Of a DNA stretch of 64,000 nt, positions 9,438 through 19,871 are shown piece after piece. The notes beneath the pieces were generated by a model that searched no databases, had not been told where the DNA came from, and saw only the letters and a list, made by a program, of their open reading frames with translations. Every line of letters begins with the position of its first letter. Within the stretch, counting starts at the first letter, position 1. Made by a program: the position numbers and the translations under genes. Source of the stretch: Prochlorococcus marinus str. MIT 9302 (lineage in GTDB: Bacteria > Cyanobacteriota > Cyanobacteriia > PCC-6307 > Cyanobiaceae); assembly GCF_000759975.1 (NCBI RefSeq), contig NZ_JNAM01000007.1, forward strand, positions 22,662-86,661. The letters are read 5' to 3'.

Positions 9438-11747
9438 ATGTCCGAGGCCGCTGCAAATTCAAAAGAAAAAAACGAAATTGAAGTTTCCAAAACTATTTTG
9501 CCTGAAAATAAAAAATATGAAAGTGAATCTTTGAATTATCAAATAAAACTTCCCGATTGGCTTTTTAAAGATATTCATAATTTTGAAAAATCAAATAAAG
9601 AAAATGATGAGAATCAAAACCTTATAGTAAAGGCTTTTAAACTTGCTAATAAAGCTCATGATGGACAATTCCGCGCGAGTGGCGAGCCATACATTGTCCA
9701 CCCGGTTGCTGTTGCAAATCTCCTCAAAGAAATAGGTGCGAGCTCATCTGTTATTGCTGCAGGCCTTTTACATGATGTTGTTGAAGATACTGGCATTGAT
9801 TTATCCGAAATAGAAACAAATTTTGGATTAGAAGTAAAAATACTTGTAGAAGGAGTAACAAAATTAGGAGGGATTCACTTTAACAACAGGACTGAAGCAC
9901 AAGCTGAAAATCTTAGGAAAATGTTTTTGGCTATGGCCAGCGATATTAGAGTTGTCTTAGTAAAACTTGCAGATCGACTTCATAATATGAGAACAATTGA
10001 ATGGCTAAATGATGAGAAAAAACTAAGAATAGCGAGAGAAACAAGAGAGATTTATGCACCATTAGCTAATCGACTAGGAATAAACAGATTTAAATGGGAA
10101 TTAGAAGATTTAGCTTTTAAATTCCTAGAGCCTAAAGAATATCAAGATCTTAAAGATCAAATCGCTGTTAAAAGAAGTGATAGAGAAAAAAGATTAAAAG
10201 TAACTTTAAATCTTATGAAGGAAAACTTGGTTTCAGCAGGTTTGAAAAATTTTGAAATAACAGGAAGGCCAAAACATCTTTATGGCATCTGGAGCAAAAT
10301 GGAAAGACAACAAAAGCATTTTCACGAGATTTATGATGTTGCTGCCCTAAGAATTATCGTGGACAATTCAGATAGTTGTTATCGAGCTTTAGCAGTCGTT
10401 CATGATACTTTCAAACCAATTCCAGGTAGATTTAAAGACTATATAGGATTACCAAAACCCAATGGGTACCAGTCCTTACACACTTCTGTGATTGGAAGAC
10501 ACCGACCTATTGAAATTCAAATTAGAACTACTTCCATGCATCAAATTGCTGAATATGGTATTGCCGCTCATTGGCAATACAAAGAAGGTGGTTCTCCTGC
10601 CAAAAGTAATGCCGAGAGATTTAATTGGCTAAGACAATTAGTAGAATGGCAACAAGAAGGTAATGAAGGGGATCATAATGATTATTTAGCTTCAATTAAA
10701 GAAGATTTATTTGATGAAGAAGTATTTGTGATCACTCCAAAAGGAGATGTTGTTGGTTTAAGGAAAGGATCTACCGCGATAGATTTCGCCTACAGAATTC
10801 ATTCTGAAGTTGGAAATCACTGTAATGGAATAAGAATTAATGAAAAGCTTTCTCCATTATCTACAGCACTTCAAAATGGTGACTTCATAGAAATTTTGAC
10901 AAGTAATAATGCTACTCCAAGCTTGGATTGGCTGAACTTTGTTGTTACGCCAACTGCTAAAAATAGAATCCGCCAATGGTATAAGAAAAGCCATCGTGAT
11001 GAAACGATTAAAAGAGGTAGAGATTTACTTGAAAAAGAAGTAGGTCGAAACGGTTTTGAAGCATTACTTTCTAGTGAAGCCATGAAAAAAGTTGCAAATC
11101 GATGTAATTTAAAAACTACTGAAGACCTTCTTGCATCTCTTGGTTTTGGTGGTTTAACTTTGCATCAAGTATTAAACAGACTAAGAGAAGAAATAAAATT
11201 ACAGACAGAAGATGTAAAAAATGATTCTGACTCTGAAATAGTAAAATCTCTTAAAAGTAATAGTAATTTATCCACTAATACATCTAATGCTGCAGCAAAA
11301 TCACCAATTTCCGGGATAGAAGGTCTTGATTACAGAATAGGTAAATGCTGTACCCCACTTCCAGGTGAGGAAATTATCGGAACTGTGTCGCTAGGCAACC
11401 ATGGGATAACCATACATAGAGAAGATTGTGAAAATGTAATACCAATTCCAATAGAGAGAAGATTACCTGTTGGTTGGAATCAAGATAATAAAACTGGCGA
11501 TAATAAGTTTCCAATTCAGCTAAGAATAGAGGTAATTGATAGAGTTGGAGTACTTAAAGATATTCTTATGCGGTTATCTGATAAAGGTATAAACGTCAGC
11601 GATGCCAATGTTAAAACTGCTTATGGTAAACCAGCTATTATAAATCTTTGTGTAGGGCTTGAAAGCTATAATCAACTTCACAAAACAATTGAACAAATTA
11701 AATCAATGGCAGATGTTTTAGATATTGCCAGAGTTGGACAAAGTTAA
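9438..11747 (+). CDS. spoT: Bifunctional (p)ppGpp synthetase/hydrolase (RelA/SpoT homologue)
   Basis: Makes and degrades the stringent-response alarmone. The domains are in the long Rel order. A hydrolase HD domain contains HPVAVANLL and HDVVEDT (residues 112-118). The synthetase domain has DYIGLPKPNGYQSLHT. A TGS domain (FVITPKGDVVGL) comes next, then a zinc-finger-like KCCTPLPG...HREDC and a C-terminal ACT domain. The synthetase motif RFKD is the RxKD form of bifunctional enzymes, not the ExDD of E. coli RelA, and the HD residues look intact, so both activities are expected. The start at 9438 lies 55 bp from the divergent ABC gene start. Confidence 0.96.
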   Translation: MSEAAANSKEKNEIEVSKTILPENKKYESESLNYQIKLPDWLFKDIHNFEKSNKENDENQNLIVKAFKLANKAHDGQFRASGEPYIVHPVAVANLLKEIGASSSVIAAGLLHDVVEDTGIDLSEIETNFGLEVKILVEGVTKLGGIHFNNRTEAQAENLRKMFLAMASDIRVVLVKLADRLHNMRTIEWLNDEKKLRIARETREIYAPLANRLGINRFKWELEDLAFKFLEPKEYQDLKDQIAVKRSDREKRLKVTLNLMKENLVSAGLKNFEITGRPKHLYGIWSKMERQQKHFHEIYDVAALRIIVDNSDSCYRALAVVHDTFKPIPGRFKDYIGLPKPNGYQSLHTSVIGRHRPIEIQIRTTSMHQIAEYGIAAHWQYKEGGSPAKSNAERFNWLRQLVEWQQEGNEGDHNDYLASIKEDLFDEEVFVITPKGDVVGLRKGSTAIDFAYRIHSEVGNHCNGIRINEKLSPLSTALQNGDFIEILTSNNATPSLDWLNFVVTPTAKNRIRQWYKKSHRDETIKRGRDLLEKEVGRNGFEALLSSEAMKKVANRCNLKTTEDLLASLGFGGLTLHQVLNRLREEIKLQTEDVKNDSDSEIVKSLKSNSNLSTNTSNAAAKSPISGIEGLDYRIGKCCTPLPGEEIIGTVSLGNHGITIHREDCENVIPIPIERRLPVGWNQDNKTGDNKFPIQLRIEVIDRVGVLKDILMRLSDKGINVSDANVKTAYGKPAIINLCVGLESYNQLHKTIEQIKSMADVLDIARVGQS

Positions 11748-11765
11748 TTTTACAATCAGATCAAT

Positions 11766-12209
11766 CTATCTTTTACTTTTTATCTTGTAGATAAAGAAAA
11801 CAATACTGCCACAAATCAAAGCTAATAAAATACCTACACATGATGAACCTAAGAGTAATTTTAGGGAAAAAATTCTACCTTGTTTCCATAATTCATCAAT
11901 AACTAAACTTTCTTCAATAATGTTATTAGAAGAATTATTGAAAAAAATCGAACCAACTTTATAGTTAAAGTAATAAAGTGGAATATAAGTAAAAGGGTTG
12001 CTGATCCAAGTACCAATTGCAGCTAGAACAATATTTCCCTTAGCTATTTTCGCAAAAAATACCCCTATTAAAGTCTGAAACCCAAAAAAAGGAAAGCAGC
12101 CACTAAATACCCCTATTGCTAAACCTTTAGCATTGAAGAAAGGAGTTCCATTCTGATTACTAAATAATGATAGAATTTTCTTATACGTAATATCTCTTTT
12201 AAATCTCAT
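11766..12209 (-). CDS. DUF2062 family membrane protein
   Basis: A 147-residue protein with two or three hydrophobic segments. GVFSGCFPFFGFQTLIG near residues 33-49 and the glycine/proline-rich ATWISNPFTYIPLYYFNYKVG-like stretch (here beginning with GTWISNPFTYIPLYY) are typical of DUF2062, a small inner-membrane family of unknown function in many bacteria. The C-terminal helix ends in a basic tail (KIKSKR), which points to the cytoplasm. It stands alone on the minus strand between spoT and mnmE; a 66-bp gap separates its start from mnmE. Confidence 0.85.
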   Translation of the reverse strand: MRFKRDITYKKILSLFSNQNGTPFFNAKGLAIGVFSGCFPFFGFQTLIGVFFAKIAKGNIVLAAIGTWISNPFTYIPLYYFNYKVGSIFFNNSSNNIIEESLVIDELWKQGRIFSLKLLLGSSCVGILLALICGSIVFFIYKIKSKR

Positions 12210-12275
12210 TCAGAAAGAAAATTTCAAAATTAAATTCTTGATAATCTTACTTAATTATCCATAACAAAGCGAGAA

Positions 12276-13658
12276 ATGGATTCGATAGTTACTACAGAAG
12301 ATACAATAGCCGCAATTGCTTCAGCTATAAGTATAGGGAAAGGAGGAGTTGCGGTAATCAGAGTATCAGGGCAAGACTCAATAAATTCTTGCAAAAAGAT
12401 TGTTCAAACTAAATCTAAATATGCATGGGAATCACATAGAGTTTTTCATGGTTTTATTCAGGAAAATAAACAAAATAAATTTATAGATGAGGTTTTAATT
12501 TTAGTGATGAAATCACCAAATAGCTTCACAGGAGAGGATGTAGTTGAACTTCATTGCCATGGAGGAATTATCCTAGTAAATAAGGTTTTAAAGATATTAT
12601 TATCTAGTAATTCTAGAGTTAGACTTGCAAACCCAGGAGAATTTAGTCAACGAGCTTTTCTTAATGGAAAAATAGACCTTACTCAAGCCGAGTCGATTAA
12701 TCAATTAATTAATGCAAGCAATAACAGATCAGCAGAGTTAGCTTTTAGCGGGGTTCAAGGAGAAATAAAGAAAAAAATTGATGATATTAAAAATGAACTT
12801 ATAAATCAACTTTGCGAAATAGAAGCGAGAGTTGATTTTGAAGAAGACTTCACAGATTTTGATTACACCAAATATCTAAAGAACATTAAAAAAGTAAAAG
12901 AAAAAATAGAATTACTAATAGAAAATGCAAAAAGAAATTCATATATTCACAATGGAATATCCATTGCGCTTATAGGCAAAACAAATGTTGGTAAAAGCTC
13001 TTTACTTAATTTGCTTGCAAAAAAAGAAAAAGCAATCGTAACTAATATTCCTGGAACAACTAGAGATGTTATTGAAGTTAATTTAACTATTAATGATATT
13101 CCAATGAAAATAATTGATACTGCTGGCATAAGAGAAACTCATGAACAAATTGAAAGTATTGGAATTAAAAAAAGTTTTGGGAAAATTAAAGAGTCAGATT
13201 TTATAATTTATATTTATAGTCTTGAAGAAGGATTTAATGAAGAAGACAAAAAAATAATACAAGAAATCCCCAAAGAAAAATTAATTACTATTTTGGGCAA
13301 TAAAAAAGATTTAATTGATTGCAAAAATATTAATTCAAATGAGTTAAAAAACAAAATTCTTATGAGCATTAAGAATAATGATGGTGAAAGATTATTAATC
13401 GACGAAATCATAAAAAAATGCGGATTAAAACAAGTAGAAAATATCAATATATTTTTAAACGAAAGACATCTAACAAATTTGTCTGCTTGCCTATCTAATT
13501 TAAATGATACTGATGAAATAATTAAAAATAAATTGCCATTTGATTTGTTATCAATAGAACTCAGAGATGGAATACAAAACTTATCTAAAATTACTGGCCA
13601 AGAATTAACAGAGGAACTTCTAGATAATATTTTTTCTAAGTTTTGTATTGGTAAATAA
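12276..13658 (+). CDS. mnmE: tRNA uridine-5-carboxymethylaminomethyl modification GTPase
   Basis: With MnmG it modifies U34 in the wobble position of certain tRNAs. The 460-residue protein has an N-terminal tetrahydrofolate-binding domain ([19 protein letters not shown]), a helical domain, and an inserted GTPase domain with P-loop [12 protein letters not shown], switch [13 protein letters not shown] and NKKD. It ends in FCIGK, the CxGK terminus conserved in the family. The ATG at 12276 is unambiguous. MnmG is not in this window. Confidence 0.97.
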   Translation: MDSIVTTEDTIAAIASAISIGKGGVAVIRVSGQDSINSCKKIVQTKSKYAWESHRVFHGFIQENKQNKFIDEVLILVMKSPNSFTGEDVVELHCHGGIILVNKVLKILLSSNSRVRLANPGEFSQRAFLNGKIDLTQAESINQLINASNNRSAELAFSGVQGEIKKKIDDIKNELINQLCEIEARVDFEEDFTDFDYTKYLKNIKKVKEKIELLIENAKRNSYIHNGISIALIGKTNVGKSSLLNLLAKKEKAIVTNIPGTTRDVIEVNLTINDIPMKIIDTAGIRETHEQIESIGIKKSFGKIKESDFIIYIYSLEEGFNEEDKKIIQEIPKEKLITILGNKKDLIDCKNINSNELKNKILMSIKNNDGERLLIDEIIKKCGLKQVENINIFLNERHLTNLSACLSNLNDTDEIIKNKLPFDLLSIELRDGIQNLSKITGQELTEELLDNIFSKFCIGK

Positions 13659-13740
13659 ATTTGAGTTAAATTACATAGTGATATATAGTTAATTCTCTAA
13701 CTTGAGTTGAATTTTATTAATTAATTATTTTTTTAGTTTA

Positions 13741-14607
13741 GTGGATTTAAATACTCCAATAATAAGTAAGATCATTGATAATTGGATCGATGAAGATATA
13801 GGAAGGGGAGATCTTACAAGTCCTTCTATTACAGAAGAGAATGGTAATGCATATTGGATTGCAAAAGAAGGTGGTGTATTTTGTGGTGTCGGAATCATAA
13901 AAGAAATTTTTAAAAAAATTGATTTAAAAATCAGTGCAAACTTTAATATCTCTGATGGAGATATATTTGTTAAAGATCAAAAACTACTGGAAATATATGG
14001 ACCTTCAAAAAGTTTGCTAGCTAGTGAAAGAATAGGCTTAAATATTGCAATGCATTTATCTGGAATATCAACATATACAAAGAATCTTGTAAATAAGTTA
14101 GAAGGTACAAATATAAAAATAGCAGATACTAGGAAAACTACTCCTGGCTTAAGAATATTTGAAAAATATGCATTCAAATGCGGAGGTGGAGTGAATCATA
14201 GAATGGGATTATACGACGCAGCTATGATAAAAGAAAATCACATTGCATGGACAGATAATCTTAAAAATGCAGTAAAAAAAATTCGACTAAATTCGCCTTT
14301 TACAACTCATATAATAATTGAAGCTGAGAATATCGAACAGGCAAAAGAAGCAGTATTAGCAGGAGCAGATAGTGTCTTATTAGATGAACTTAGCCCTGAA
14401 ATAATCAAAAAAAACGTTCAAGAATTAAGAAATTTATCAATGAATAGCTTAAAAAAAGAAGTCAATAAAAATTTGATAATAGAAGTTTCTGGAATTAACC
14501 CTGAAGAAATTAGTAAATATCTAATAAAAGGTATTGATTTGATTTCAACAAGTTCTTCAATCACCAAAAGTAATTGGATTGATTTGAGTATGCGTTATAT
14601 TAATTAA
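13741..14607 (+). CDS. nadC: Nicotinate-nucleotide pyrophosphorylase (quinolinate phosphoribosyltransferase)
   Basis: Converts quinolinate and PRPP to nicotinate mononucleotide in de novo NAD synthesis. Visible signatures are DIGRGDLTS near the N-terminus, the RKTTPGLR segment with its phosphate-binding Arg and Lys, the GGGVNHRMGLYDAAMIKENH block and the late EVSGI stretch. Length (288) is normal. The start is GTG at 13741; the conserved DEDIGRGD sequence begins only about 18 residues in, leaving no better start. argS follows after 27 bp. Confidence 0.96.
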   Translation: MDLNTPIISKIIDNWIDEDIGRGDLTSPSITEENGNAYWIAKEGGVFCGVGIIKEIFKKIDLKISANFNISDGDIFVKDQKLLEIYGPSKSLLASERIGLNIAMHLSGISTYTKNLVNKLEGTNIKIADTRKTTPGLRIFEKYAFKCGGGVNHRMGLYDAAMIKENHIAWTDNLKNAVKKIRLNSPFTTHIIIEAENIEQAKEAVLAGADSVLLDELSPEIIKKNVQELRNLSMNSLKKEVNKNLIIEVSGINPEEISKYLIKGIDLISTSSSITKSNWIDLSMRYIN

Positions 14608-14634
14608 TTATATAGATAAATAATTGAATAATTA

Positions 14635-16449
14635 ATGCTAATCATTTTTAAAGAATTAACAAAACAATTTGAACAATCTCTTTTAGATAGTCTTGAAAAA
14701 AATGATAAAAAAGGAGAATTCGAAATTCTTAGAAAAAATTTAATTACACAATCAACAAAAGAGGAATTTGGTGATTATCAATGTAATGTTTGTTTAAGTT
14801 TATCTAAAATATATAAAAAGAACCCAAGAGATATTTCTAATGATTTTATTAACCTTTTAAATAAAAATAAAAGCATAGCAAAATTATGTAAGAGTCTAGA
14901 AATAGCTGGACCTGGATTTATAAATATAAAATTAAAAGATGAAGTTCTAATAAATGAAATTAAATCAAATATTCAATGCCAAAGGGGTGGAGTACCTAAA
15001 ATTAAAAAAGATTTAGATAGTTGCTTATCAAATAAAGTCATTGTAGATTTTTCTAGTCCTAATATTGCTAAAGAAATGCATGTAGGACATTTAAGATCAA
15101 CAATAATAGGAGATTCAATATCCAGAATTTTTGAGTTAAGAGGTTATCAAGTATTAAGACTAAATCATGTTGGCGATTGGGGAACGCAATTTGGAATGCT
15201 TATTACTCAGCTCAAAGATTTATATTCAAATGATTTAGAAGAGATAGGCAAAATTAAGATAAGTGATTTAGTTGAATTTTATAAAGAATCAAAGAAAAGA
15301 TTTGATAATGAATCTGAATTCCAAAAAAGATCTAGAGAGGAAGTAGTTAAGTTACAAAGTGGAGATATTAAATCGATTAAAGCTTGGAAATTATTATGTG
15401 ATCAATCTAGAAAAGAATTTGATGAAATCTATAAAAATTTAAAAATAAAAATAAAAGAAAGAGGTGAATCTTTTTATAATCCCTTCTTAAAAGGAGTTAT
15501 TGAGGATTTGAATTTTAAAAAAATATTAGTAGAAGATCAAGGAGCAAAATGTGTATTTTTAGATGGGATGACTAATAAAGAAGGCAAACCTTTACCGCTA
15601 ATTATTCAAAAAAAAGATGGAGGTTTTAATTATGCAACCACAGATCTTGCTGCTATAAGATATAGATTCAATAAAACTCCTAATGGGGATGATGCTTCGA
15701 GAATTATTTATGTAACTGATCATGGACAAGCAAATCATTTTGCTGGAGTTTTTCAAGTTGCAAAAAAAGCAAAATGGATCCCAGACAATTGCCAAGTAGA
15801 CCATGTCCCTTTTGGTTTAGTTCAAGGAATTGATGGCAAAAAACTAAAGACAAGGGAAGGTGAAACAATACGTTTAAAAGATTTATTAAAAGAAGCAGTT
15901 AGAAGAGCAAAAGAAGATTTATTAAAAAGATTAGAAGATGAAAATCGTTATGAGACAGAAGATTTTATTGCAAATACTTCAAGAATTATTGGATTAGGAG
16001 CTGTTAAGTATGCAGATTTAAGCCAAAATAGGATTACTAATTATCAATTTAGTTTTGATAAAATGCTTTCCCTTAATGGAAATACTGCTCCATATTTGTT
16101 ATATACACTTGTAAGAATTGCAGGAATTAAAAGAAAAAATGATTTTGTTTATGACTCTAAAGATTTTCAATACATAAATTATGATCATAAATCTGAATGG
16201 AAACTTATAAGAAAATTACTTAGGTTCGATGAAGTCATAATATCTATTGAAAAAGACTTAATGCCAAATAGATTATGCAATTATCTTTTTGAGCTATGTC
16301 AGACTTTTAATAGGTTCTATGATCAAGTTCCAATACTCAAAGAAGAAAAATATATAAAAATTTCTAGACTGAATTTATGTGATCTAACTGCAAAAACACT
16401 AAAATTAAGCTTAGAGCTTCTAGGAATTGAAACTTTAGAAAGAATGTAA
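14635..16449 (+). CDS. argS: Arginyl-tRNA synthetase
   Basis: Class I aminoacyl-tRNA synthetase charging tRNA-Arg. The N-terminal Add-1 domain contains EFGDYQCN. The HIGH-type motif reads [12 protein letters not shown] in the segment after SSPNIAKEM. The KMSK-equivalent loop is [10 protein letters not shown], as in many ArgRS that lack a canonical KMSK. The C-terminal DALR anticodon-binding domain follows, beginning around [18 protein letters not shown]. The 604-residue length is slightly long for ArgRS but within range. The stop codon overlaps the start of the next gene by 1 bp (TAATG). Confidence 0.97.
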   Translation: MLIIFKELTKQFEQSLLDSLEKNDKKGEFEILRKNLITQSTKEEFGDYQCNVCLSLSKIYKKNPRDISNDFINLLNKNKSIAKLCKSLEIAGPGFINIKLKDEVLINEIKSNIQCQRGGVPKIKKDLDSCLSNKVIVDFSSPNIAKEMHVGHLRSTIIGDSISRIFELRGYQVLRLNHVGDWGTQFGMLITQLKDLYSNDLEEIGKIKISDLVEFYKESKKRFDNESEFQKRSREEVVKLQSGDIKSIKAWKLLCDQSRKEFDEIYKNLKIKIKERGESFYNPFLKGVIEDLNFKKILVEDQGAKCVFLDGMTNKEGKPLPLIIQKKDGGFNYATTDLAAIRYRFNKTPNGDDASRIIYVTDHGQANHFAGVFQVAKKAKWIPDNCQVDHVPFGLVQGIDGKKLKTREGETIRLKDLLKEAVRRAKEDLLKRLEDENRYETEDFIANTSRIIGLGAVKYADLSQNRITNYQFSFDKMLSLNGNTAPYLLYTLVRIAGIKRKNDFVYDSKDFQYINYDHKSEWKLIRKLLRFDEVIISIEKDLMPNRLCNYLFELCQTFNRFYDQVPILKEEKYIKISRLNLCDLTAKTLKLSLELLGIETLERM

Positions 16450-17558
16450 TGAATGATTTTGATCAATTAAATAATCTTTTCCCAAGACCAAGAGAAGAAA
16501 TAATAAATATGCAGTCTTACTCTGCACCTTTAGAAAATAGAAGAAATTTACTCCGCTTAGACTTTAATGAAAATACTCTAGGTCCAAGTCCTAAGGTTTT
16601 AGATGCATTACAAGCGATAAAATTAAATGAGATTGCAATTTATCCAGAATATAATTTATTAAAAAATTTTTTATGTGATAAATATCTTGATTCAAGAAAA
16701 TTTGATAATGATGAAATAGGAATTTTCAATGGAGCAGATGCAGCAATAAATGCAATCTTCAATTCCTTTGGAGAAAAAGATCAAATATTTCTAACCACGA
16801 ATCCAACTTTTGGCTACTATTCTCCTTGTTCAGAAATGCGAGGAATGAAGAAAATAACTTGTTCTTACATTGGAGAAAATTTTCTATTTCCCACCAAAGA
16901 ATTTAGTGAAAAAATTTTAAAGTATAATCCAAAGTTAATATTTATTTGTAATCCAAATAATCCGACAGGGACAGTTTTAAGTGCTAAAGAGATAATTAAC
17001 TTAGCAAATATCAAAAAAGATGCATTGATAATTGTTGATGAACTATATGAAAAATTTAATGGAGATAGTCTTCTTGAATCGATAGATTTTGAAAAGAATA
17101 ACAATATACTAATAATCCAATCTCTCTCAAAAACAGCTGGTTTAGCTGGTTTAAGAATAGGTTTTACTTTTGGCAATAAAAATTTAATTAATTACATTAA
17201 TAAAGTTACAGGACCATATGATGTAAATAGCTTTGCTATAACGGCAGCATTAGCAGCACTTAAAGACAAATCATATATTGAAAATTATGTTTTAGAAGTA
17301 AAAAAAGCAAGGGAATGGATTTTAAATAAATTTAAATCAACAAAAATTAGAACTCATTTTAGTGGTGGTAATTACTTCTTAATTTGGCCAAAAAAAGATA
17401 CGAAAATTTTAATACAACAGATGAGAGAAAAAGGTATTCTTATCAGAAGTATGGAAAACAAAAAAGATATTGGTAAGTCAATAAGGGTTAGTATTGGAAC
17501 TAAAGAACAAATGATTTTTTTCTGGGAAAATTACAAGTTCTTAGATTTAATAAATTAA
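16449..17558 (+). CDS. hisC: HisC-like aminotransferase (probable histidinol-phosphate aminotransferase)
   Basis: A 369-residue fold-type I PLP enzyme. It has LDFNENTLGPSP near the N-terminus, NPNNPTGT, DELYEKF and SLSKTAGLAGLRIGF with the PLP lysine, all characteristic of the HisC branch. Histidinol-phosphate aminotransferase acts in histidine synthesis; related enzymes use aromatic substrates, and the sequence alone does not separate these. It is translationally coupled to argS (TAATG). The 3' end overlaps the convergent metallo-beta-lactamase-like gene by 4 bp. A second family member is at 1584-2708. Confidence 0.8.
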   Translation: MNDFDQLNNLFPRPREEIINMQSYSAPLENRRNLLRLDFNENTLGPSPKVLDALQAIKLNEIAIYPEYNLLKNFLCDKYLDSRKFDNDEIGIFNGADAAINAIFNSFGEKDQIFLTTNPTFGYYSPCSEMRGMKKITCSYIGENFLFPTKEFSEKILKYNPKLIFICNPNNPTGTVLSAKEIINLANIKKDALIIVDELYEKFNGDSLLESIDFEKNNNILIIQSLSKTAGLAGLRIGFTFGNKNLINYINKVTGPYDVNSFAITAALAALKDKSYIENYVLEVKKAREWILNKFKSTKIRTHFSGGNYFLIWPKKDTKILIQQMREKGILIRSMENKKDIGKSIRVSIGTKEQMIFFWENYKFLDLIN

Positions 17559-18280
17559 TTACCAAAAATATAAATTGTATTTTGATCGATTCTTTTAGGT
17601 TTTATTTGAAAATCTTTTCCAACATATTTTACTTTAAAATTTTTCATATTTTCTATAAACAAATCAGCATTTGAGAAATCACATTCTTTGTTAATTTTTT
17701 TGCCACGAGCAAAGTGAACAGGAATAACTACATTAGGTTTTAGAAGCTTAACTATTCTTGAAGCCTCTTGTCCATCATAAGATTTTATTCCTCCTCCAAT
17801 TGAAATAAATAAGATATCTGGGCGAGACAAAATAATTTGACTATTGATATCAATATCACCGGCAGCGCCTCCCATATGAACAATTTTAAGATCATTCTGC
17901 TCCCAACTCCAAACAGTTGCCATCCCAAATCTTCTTCCATCTACTCTGTCATGTGGTACGGAAATTCCATTTAATAAAATATCCTCAAATTGGTAGATTC
18001 CTGGATCAACAAACATTAATTGATTATTAGGATTATATCCTTCATCTGCAAGCCTAGAACTAGCCAAAATAAAATCTGCGGTGACTTCTTTTGGCTCTTT
18101 TAAATTGCTTGCACAACCTATTGCTTTAAAGGGATTTATAAGAATCGATTTTTCAGCACTATTAATTAAGAAACTACTATGTCCCAGACTTTTTATTACT
18201 AAATCCCTTGCCAATAATGAGGTAGGTAAAAAAGAGCTAAATAATATAAAAAAGAAAATGTTTTTAATTTGAGAAATCAT
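17555..18280 (-). CDS. Exported metallo-beta-lactamase-fold protein (UlaG-like) lacking the HxHxDH motif
   Basis: A 241-residue protein with an N-terminal signal-peptide-like stretch (residues 1-24, ending LPTSLLA). After it come LGHSSFLI and ILINPF, the typical first strands of UlaG-like metallo-hydrolases. Later PVHFARGK matches the family's late histidine region. Where the metal-binding HxHxDH loop should follow, the sequence reads ADFILASSRLADEG, with no histidine. A further His lies in IVHMGGAAGD. The fold assignment is good, but metal-dependent catalysis is doubtful. It is the last gene of a tight minus-strand series that starts at prfB. Confidence 0.8.
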   Translation of the reverse strand: MISQIKNIFFFILFSSFLPTSLLARDLVIKSLGHSSFLINSAEKSILINPFKAIGCASNLKEPKEVTADFILASSRLADEGYNPNNQLMFVDPGIYQFEDILLNGISVPHDRVDGRRFGMATVWSWEQNDLKIVHMGGAAGDIDINSQIILSRPDILFISIGGGIKSYDGQEASRIVKLLKPNVVIPVHFARGKKINKECDFSNADLFIENMKNFKVKYVGKDFQIKPKRIDQNTIYIFGN

Positions 18281-18300
18281 ATTATTAATTTTTTTATATT

Positions 18301-18897
18301 TTACTTTTGTTCAGCCATTTTTAGAAAATTACTAATTAATTTATGACCAAATTGTGTCAATACACTTTCAGGATGAAACTGTACTCCATGCAAATGCTTA
18401 TATTCTTTGTGAGAAATAGCCATAATAGTTGAGTCTTCTAAAGTCGCAGTTATATCGAAACAATTTGGTAATGAACTTGAATCAACTATAAGACTATGAT
18501 ATCTGGTCGCCACAAATGGAGTCTCGATATCTTTAAACAAACCTTTTTGATTATGAAATATTTTGGATGTCTTACCATGCATAAGTTCTTTCCCAACTAT
18601 AACCTTACCTCCAAAAGCTTGGGCCAAAGCTTGATGCCCTAAACAAACTCCTAATGTAGGAATATTTTTAGATAATTTTTTTAGTATTGGTAGACAAATT
18701 CCAGATTGATCTGGATTACCAGGACCTGGAGATAATAAGATGCCACCAGGATTTAGTTTGATAATTTCATCTAGAGTAATTTGATCATTTCTTTTAACTA
18801 TTAATTCTCTAGTTATTTCATGCTCAACAGAAAGTTCTCCTAAATATTGAACAAGGTTATATGTAAAACTATCGTAATTATCAATAACAAGAAACAT
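18301..18897 (-). CDS. trpG: Anthranilate/aminodeoxychorismate synthase glutamine amidotransferase subunit
   Basis: A class I glutamine amidotransferase of 198 residues that supplies ammonia to anthranilate synthase (tryptophan) and/or aminodeoxychorismate synthase (folate, where it is named PabA). Visible are FLVIDNYDSFTYNLVQYLG at the start, SPGPGNP, the nucleophile loop GVCLGHQA with catalytic Cys, and GVQFHPES with catalytic His and Glu. Neither TrpE nor PabB lies nearby, so which partner it serves cannot be told; dual use is common. Only 2 bp separate it from dgkA upstream. Confidence 0.95.
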   Translation of the reverse strand: MFLVIDNYDSFTYNLVQYLGELSVEHEITRELIVKRNDQITLDEIIKLNPGGILLSPGPGNPDQSGICLPILKKLSKNIPTLGVCLGHQALAQAFGGKVIVGKELMHGKTSKIFHNQKGLFKDIETPFVATRYHSLIVDSSSLPNCFDITATLEDSTIMAISHKEYKHLHGVQFHPESVLTQFGHKLISNFLKMAEQK

Positions 18898-18899
18898 AT

Positions 18900-19319
18900 T
18901 TATATAGATTCAAATAAAAACTTAATTTTAGGAACAAAAATATATACAGCAATAATAACAGAATTAATGGAAGCTAATAAAACAGCTCCTGCAGAAGTAT
19001 CTTTTGAAATTTTAGCCAAACTACTAAATTCTTTTTTCACTACTAAATCAACTATTGATTCAATAGATGTGTTTAATATTTCTAATATTAAAACAGACAT
19101 AATTGTGGTAATCAAAATTACATAATTAATCTGACTAATTTGCAGTAAAAAACCAATCATTAAAATTGAAACTGCAAAAATTAATTGAATTTTAAAATTT
19201 CTTGAAGTTTTTAATACGTAACTAATTCCACTAAAAGCATACTTAAAACTTTTTAATACATTACTAGAAGTTTTATAAGATTCTGTTCTATTTTTTAGAG
19301 AGTTTATTTTTTGATCCAT
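18900..19319 (-). CDS. dgkA: Diacylglycerol/undecaprenol kinase, DgkA family
   Basis: A small integral membrane lipid kinase of 139 residues. The catalytic signature EILNTSIESIVD (residues about 84-95), with the conserved Glu, Asn and second Glu, is intact and lies between membrane helices. Three hydrophobic segments (roughly 47-62, 65-83 and 112-130) match the three-helix topology. Gram-positive and cyanobacterial relatives often act on undecaprenol rather than diacylglycerol, so the substrate is open. It sits 6 bp after ybeY, as in many bacteria where ybeY and dgkA are neighbours. Confidence 0.93.
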   Translation of the reverse strand: MDQKINSLKNRTESYKTSSNVLKSFKYAFSGISYVLKTSRNFKIQLIFAVSILMIGFLLQISQINYVILITTIMSVLILEILNTSIESIVDLVVKKEFSSLAKISKDTSAGAVLLASINSVIIAVYIFVPKIKFLFESI

Positions 19320-19325
19320 AGATTC

Positions 19326-19865
19326 TTAATCTAATTTTTTAATTAAATATTCCTGAAAATTTAACATATTTTCTAAATCAAGATCATTATTATGTTCCCA
19401 TCCCAAAAGATGTAAAAATCCATGACTAGCCAACCAGAGCATTTCTTTATAGATTGAATGATTACATTCATAAGATTGCTCAAGTGCGATCTCTAATGAT
19501 ATAAATATATCTCCTAACTCTATATTATCTAAATTATTTGGAGATTCATCAGAAATGATTGGGAAAGATAGAACATCAGTTGGGCCATTTTTTTGCATCC
19601 ACTTCTGGTTCATAAAAGCAATTTCTTGATTAGATATTATCTGTAAGCCTAATGAAAAAGATTTTTTTTCAAAAATGAAATTTGGCAATTTATAATCGTC
19701 TTTATTTAATATTATTTTTATCCAAGATAAAAAAACTTTCTCCCAAAAATTAGATTCAAAAATAAGCTTATTTTTAGAATCTTTTAACTTATTTGAAACT
19801 TGAGAAAATTGATTACATTTAAAAACCAAATCTAAATTTATTTCAGAAATAATTTTTTCTGTCAT
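19326..19865 (-). CDS. ybeY: Endoribonuclease YbeY, 16S rRNA maturation
   Basis: A single-strand-specific metal-dependent RNase for rRNA 3'-end maturation and quality control. The zinc motif appears as [11 protein letters not shown] (His-x3-His-x5-His) in the C-terminal third, preceded by PTDVLSFP, the other family signature. At 179 residues it carries an N-terminal part about 30 residues longer than E. coli YbeY. It lies between DUF3285 and dgkA with gaps of 6 bp on both sides, so all three are probably on one transcript. Confidence 0.95.
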   Translation of the reverse strand: MTEKIISEINLDLVFKCNQFSQVSNKLKDSKNKLIFESNFWEKVFLSWIKIILNKDDYKLPNFIFEKKSFSLGLQIISNQEIAFMNQKWMQKNGPTDVLSFPIISDESPNNLDNIELGDIFISLEIALEQSYECNHSIYKEMLWLASHGFLHLLGWEHNNDLDLENMLNFQEYLIKKLD

Positions 19866-19871
19866 AAATTC

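Noticed and set aside
9383..9490. Longer N-terminus of the ABC ATPase
   Set aside because: It overlaps the divergent spoT start, reads as hydrophobic/cysteine-rich sequence unlike ABC proteins, and a good ATG at 9382 stands right before the conserved domain.
18847..19125. Plus-strand ORF opposite dgkA/trpG
   Set aside because: Overlaps two well-supported genes and gives low-complexity Ile/Thr/Asn sequence without family features.
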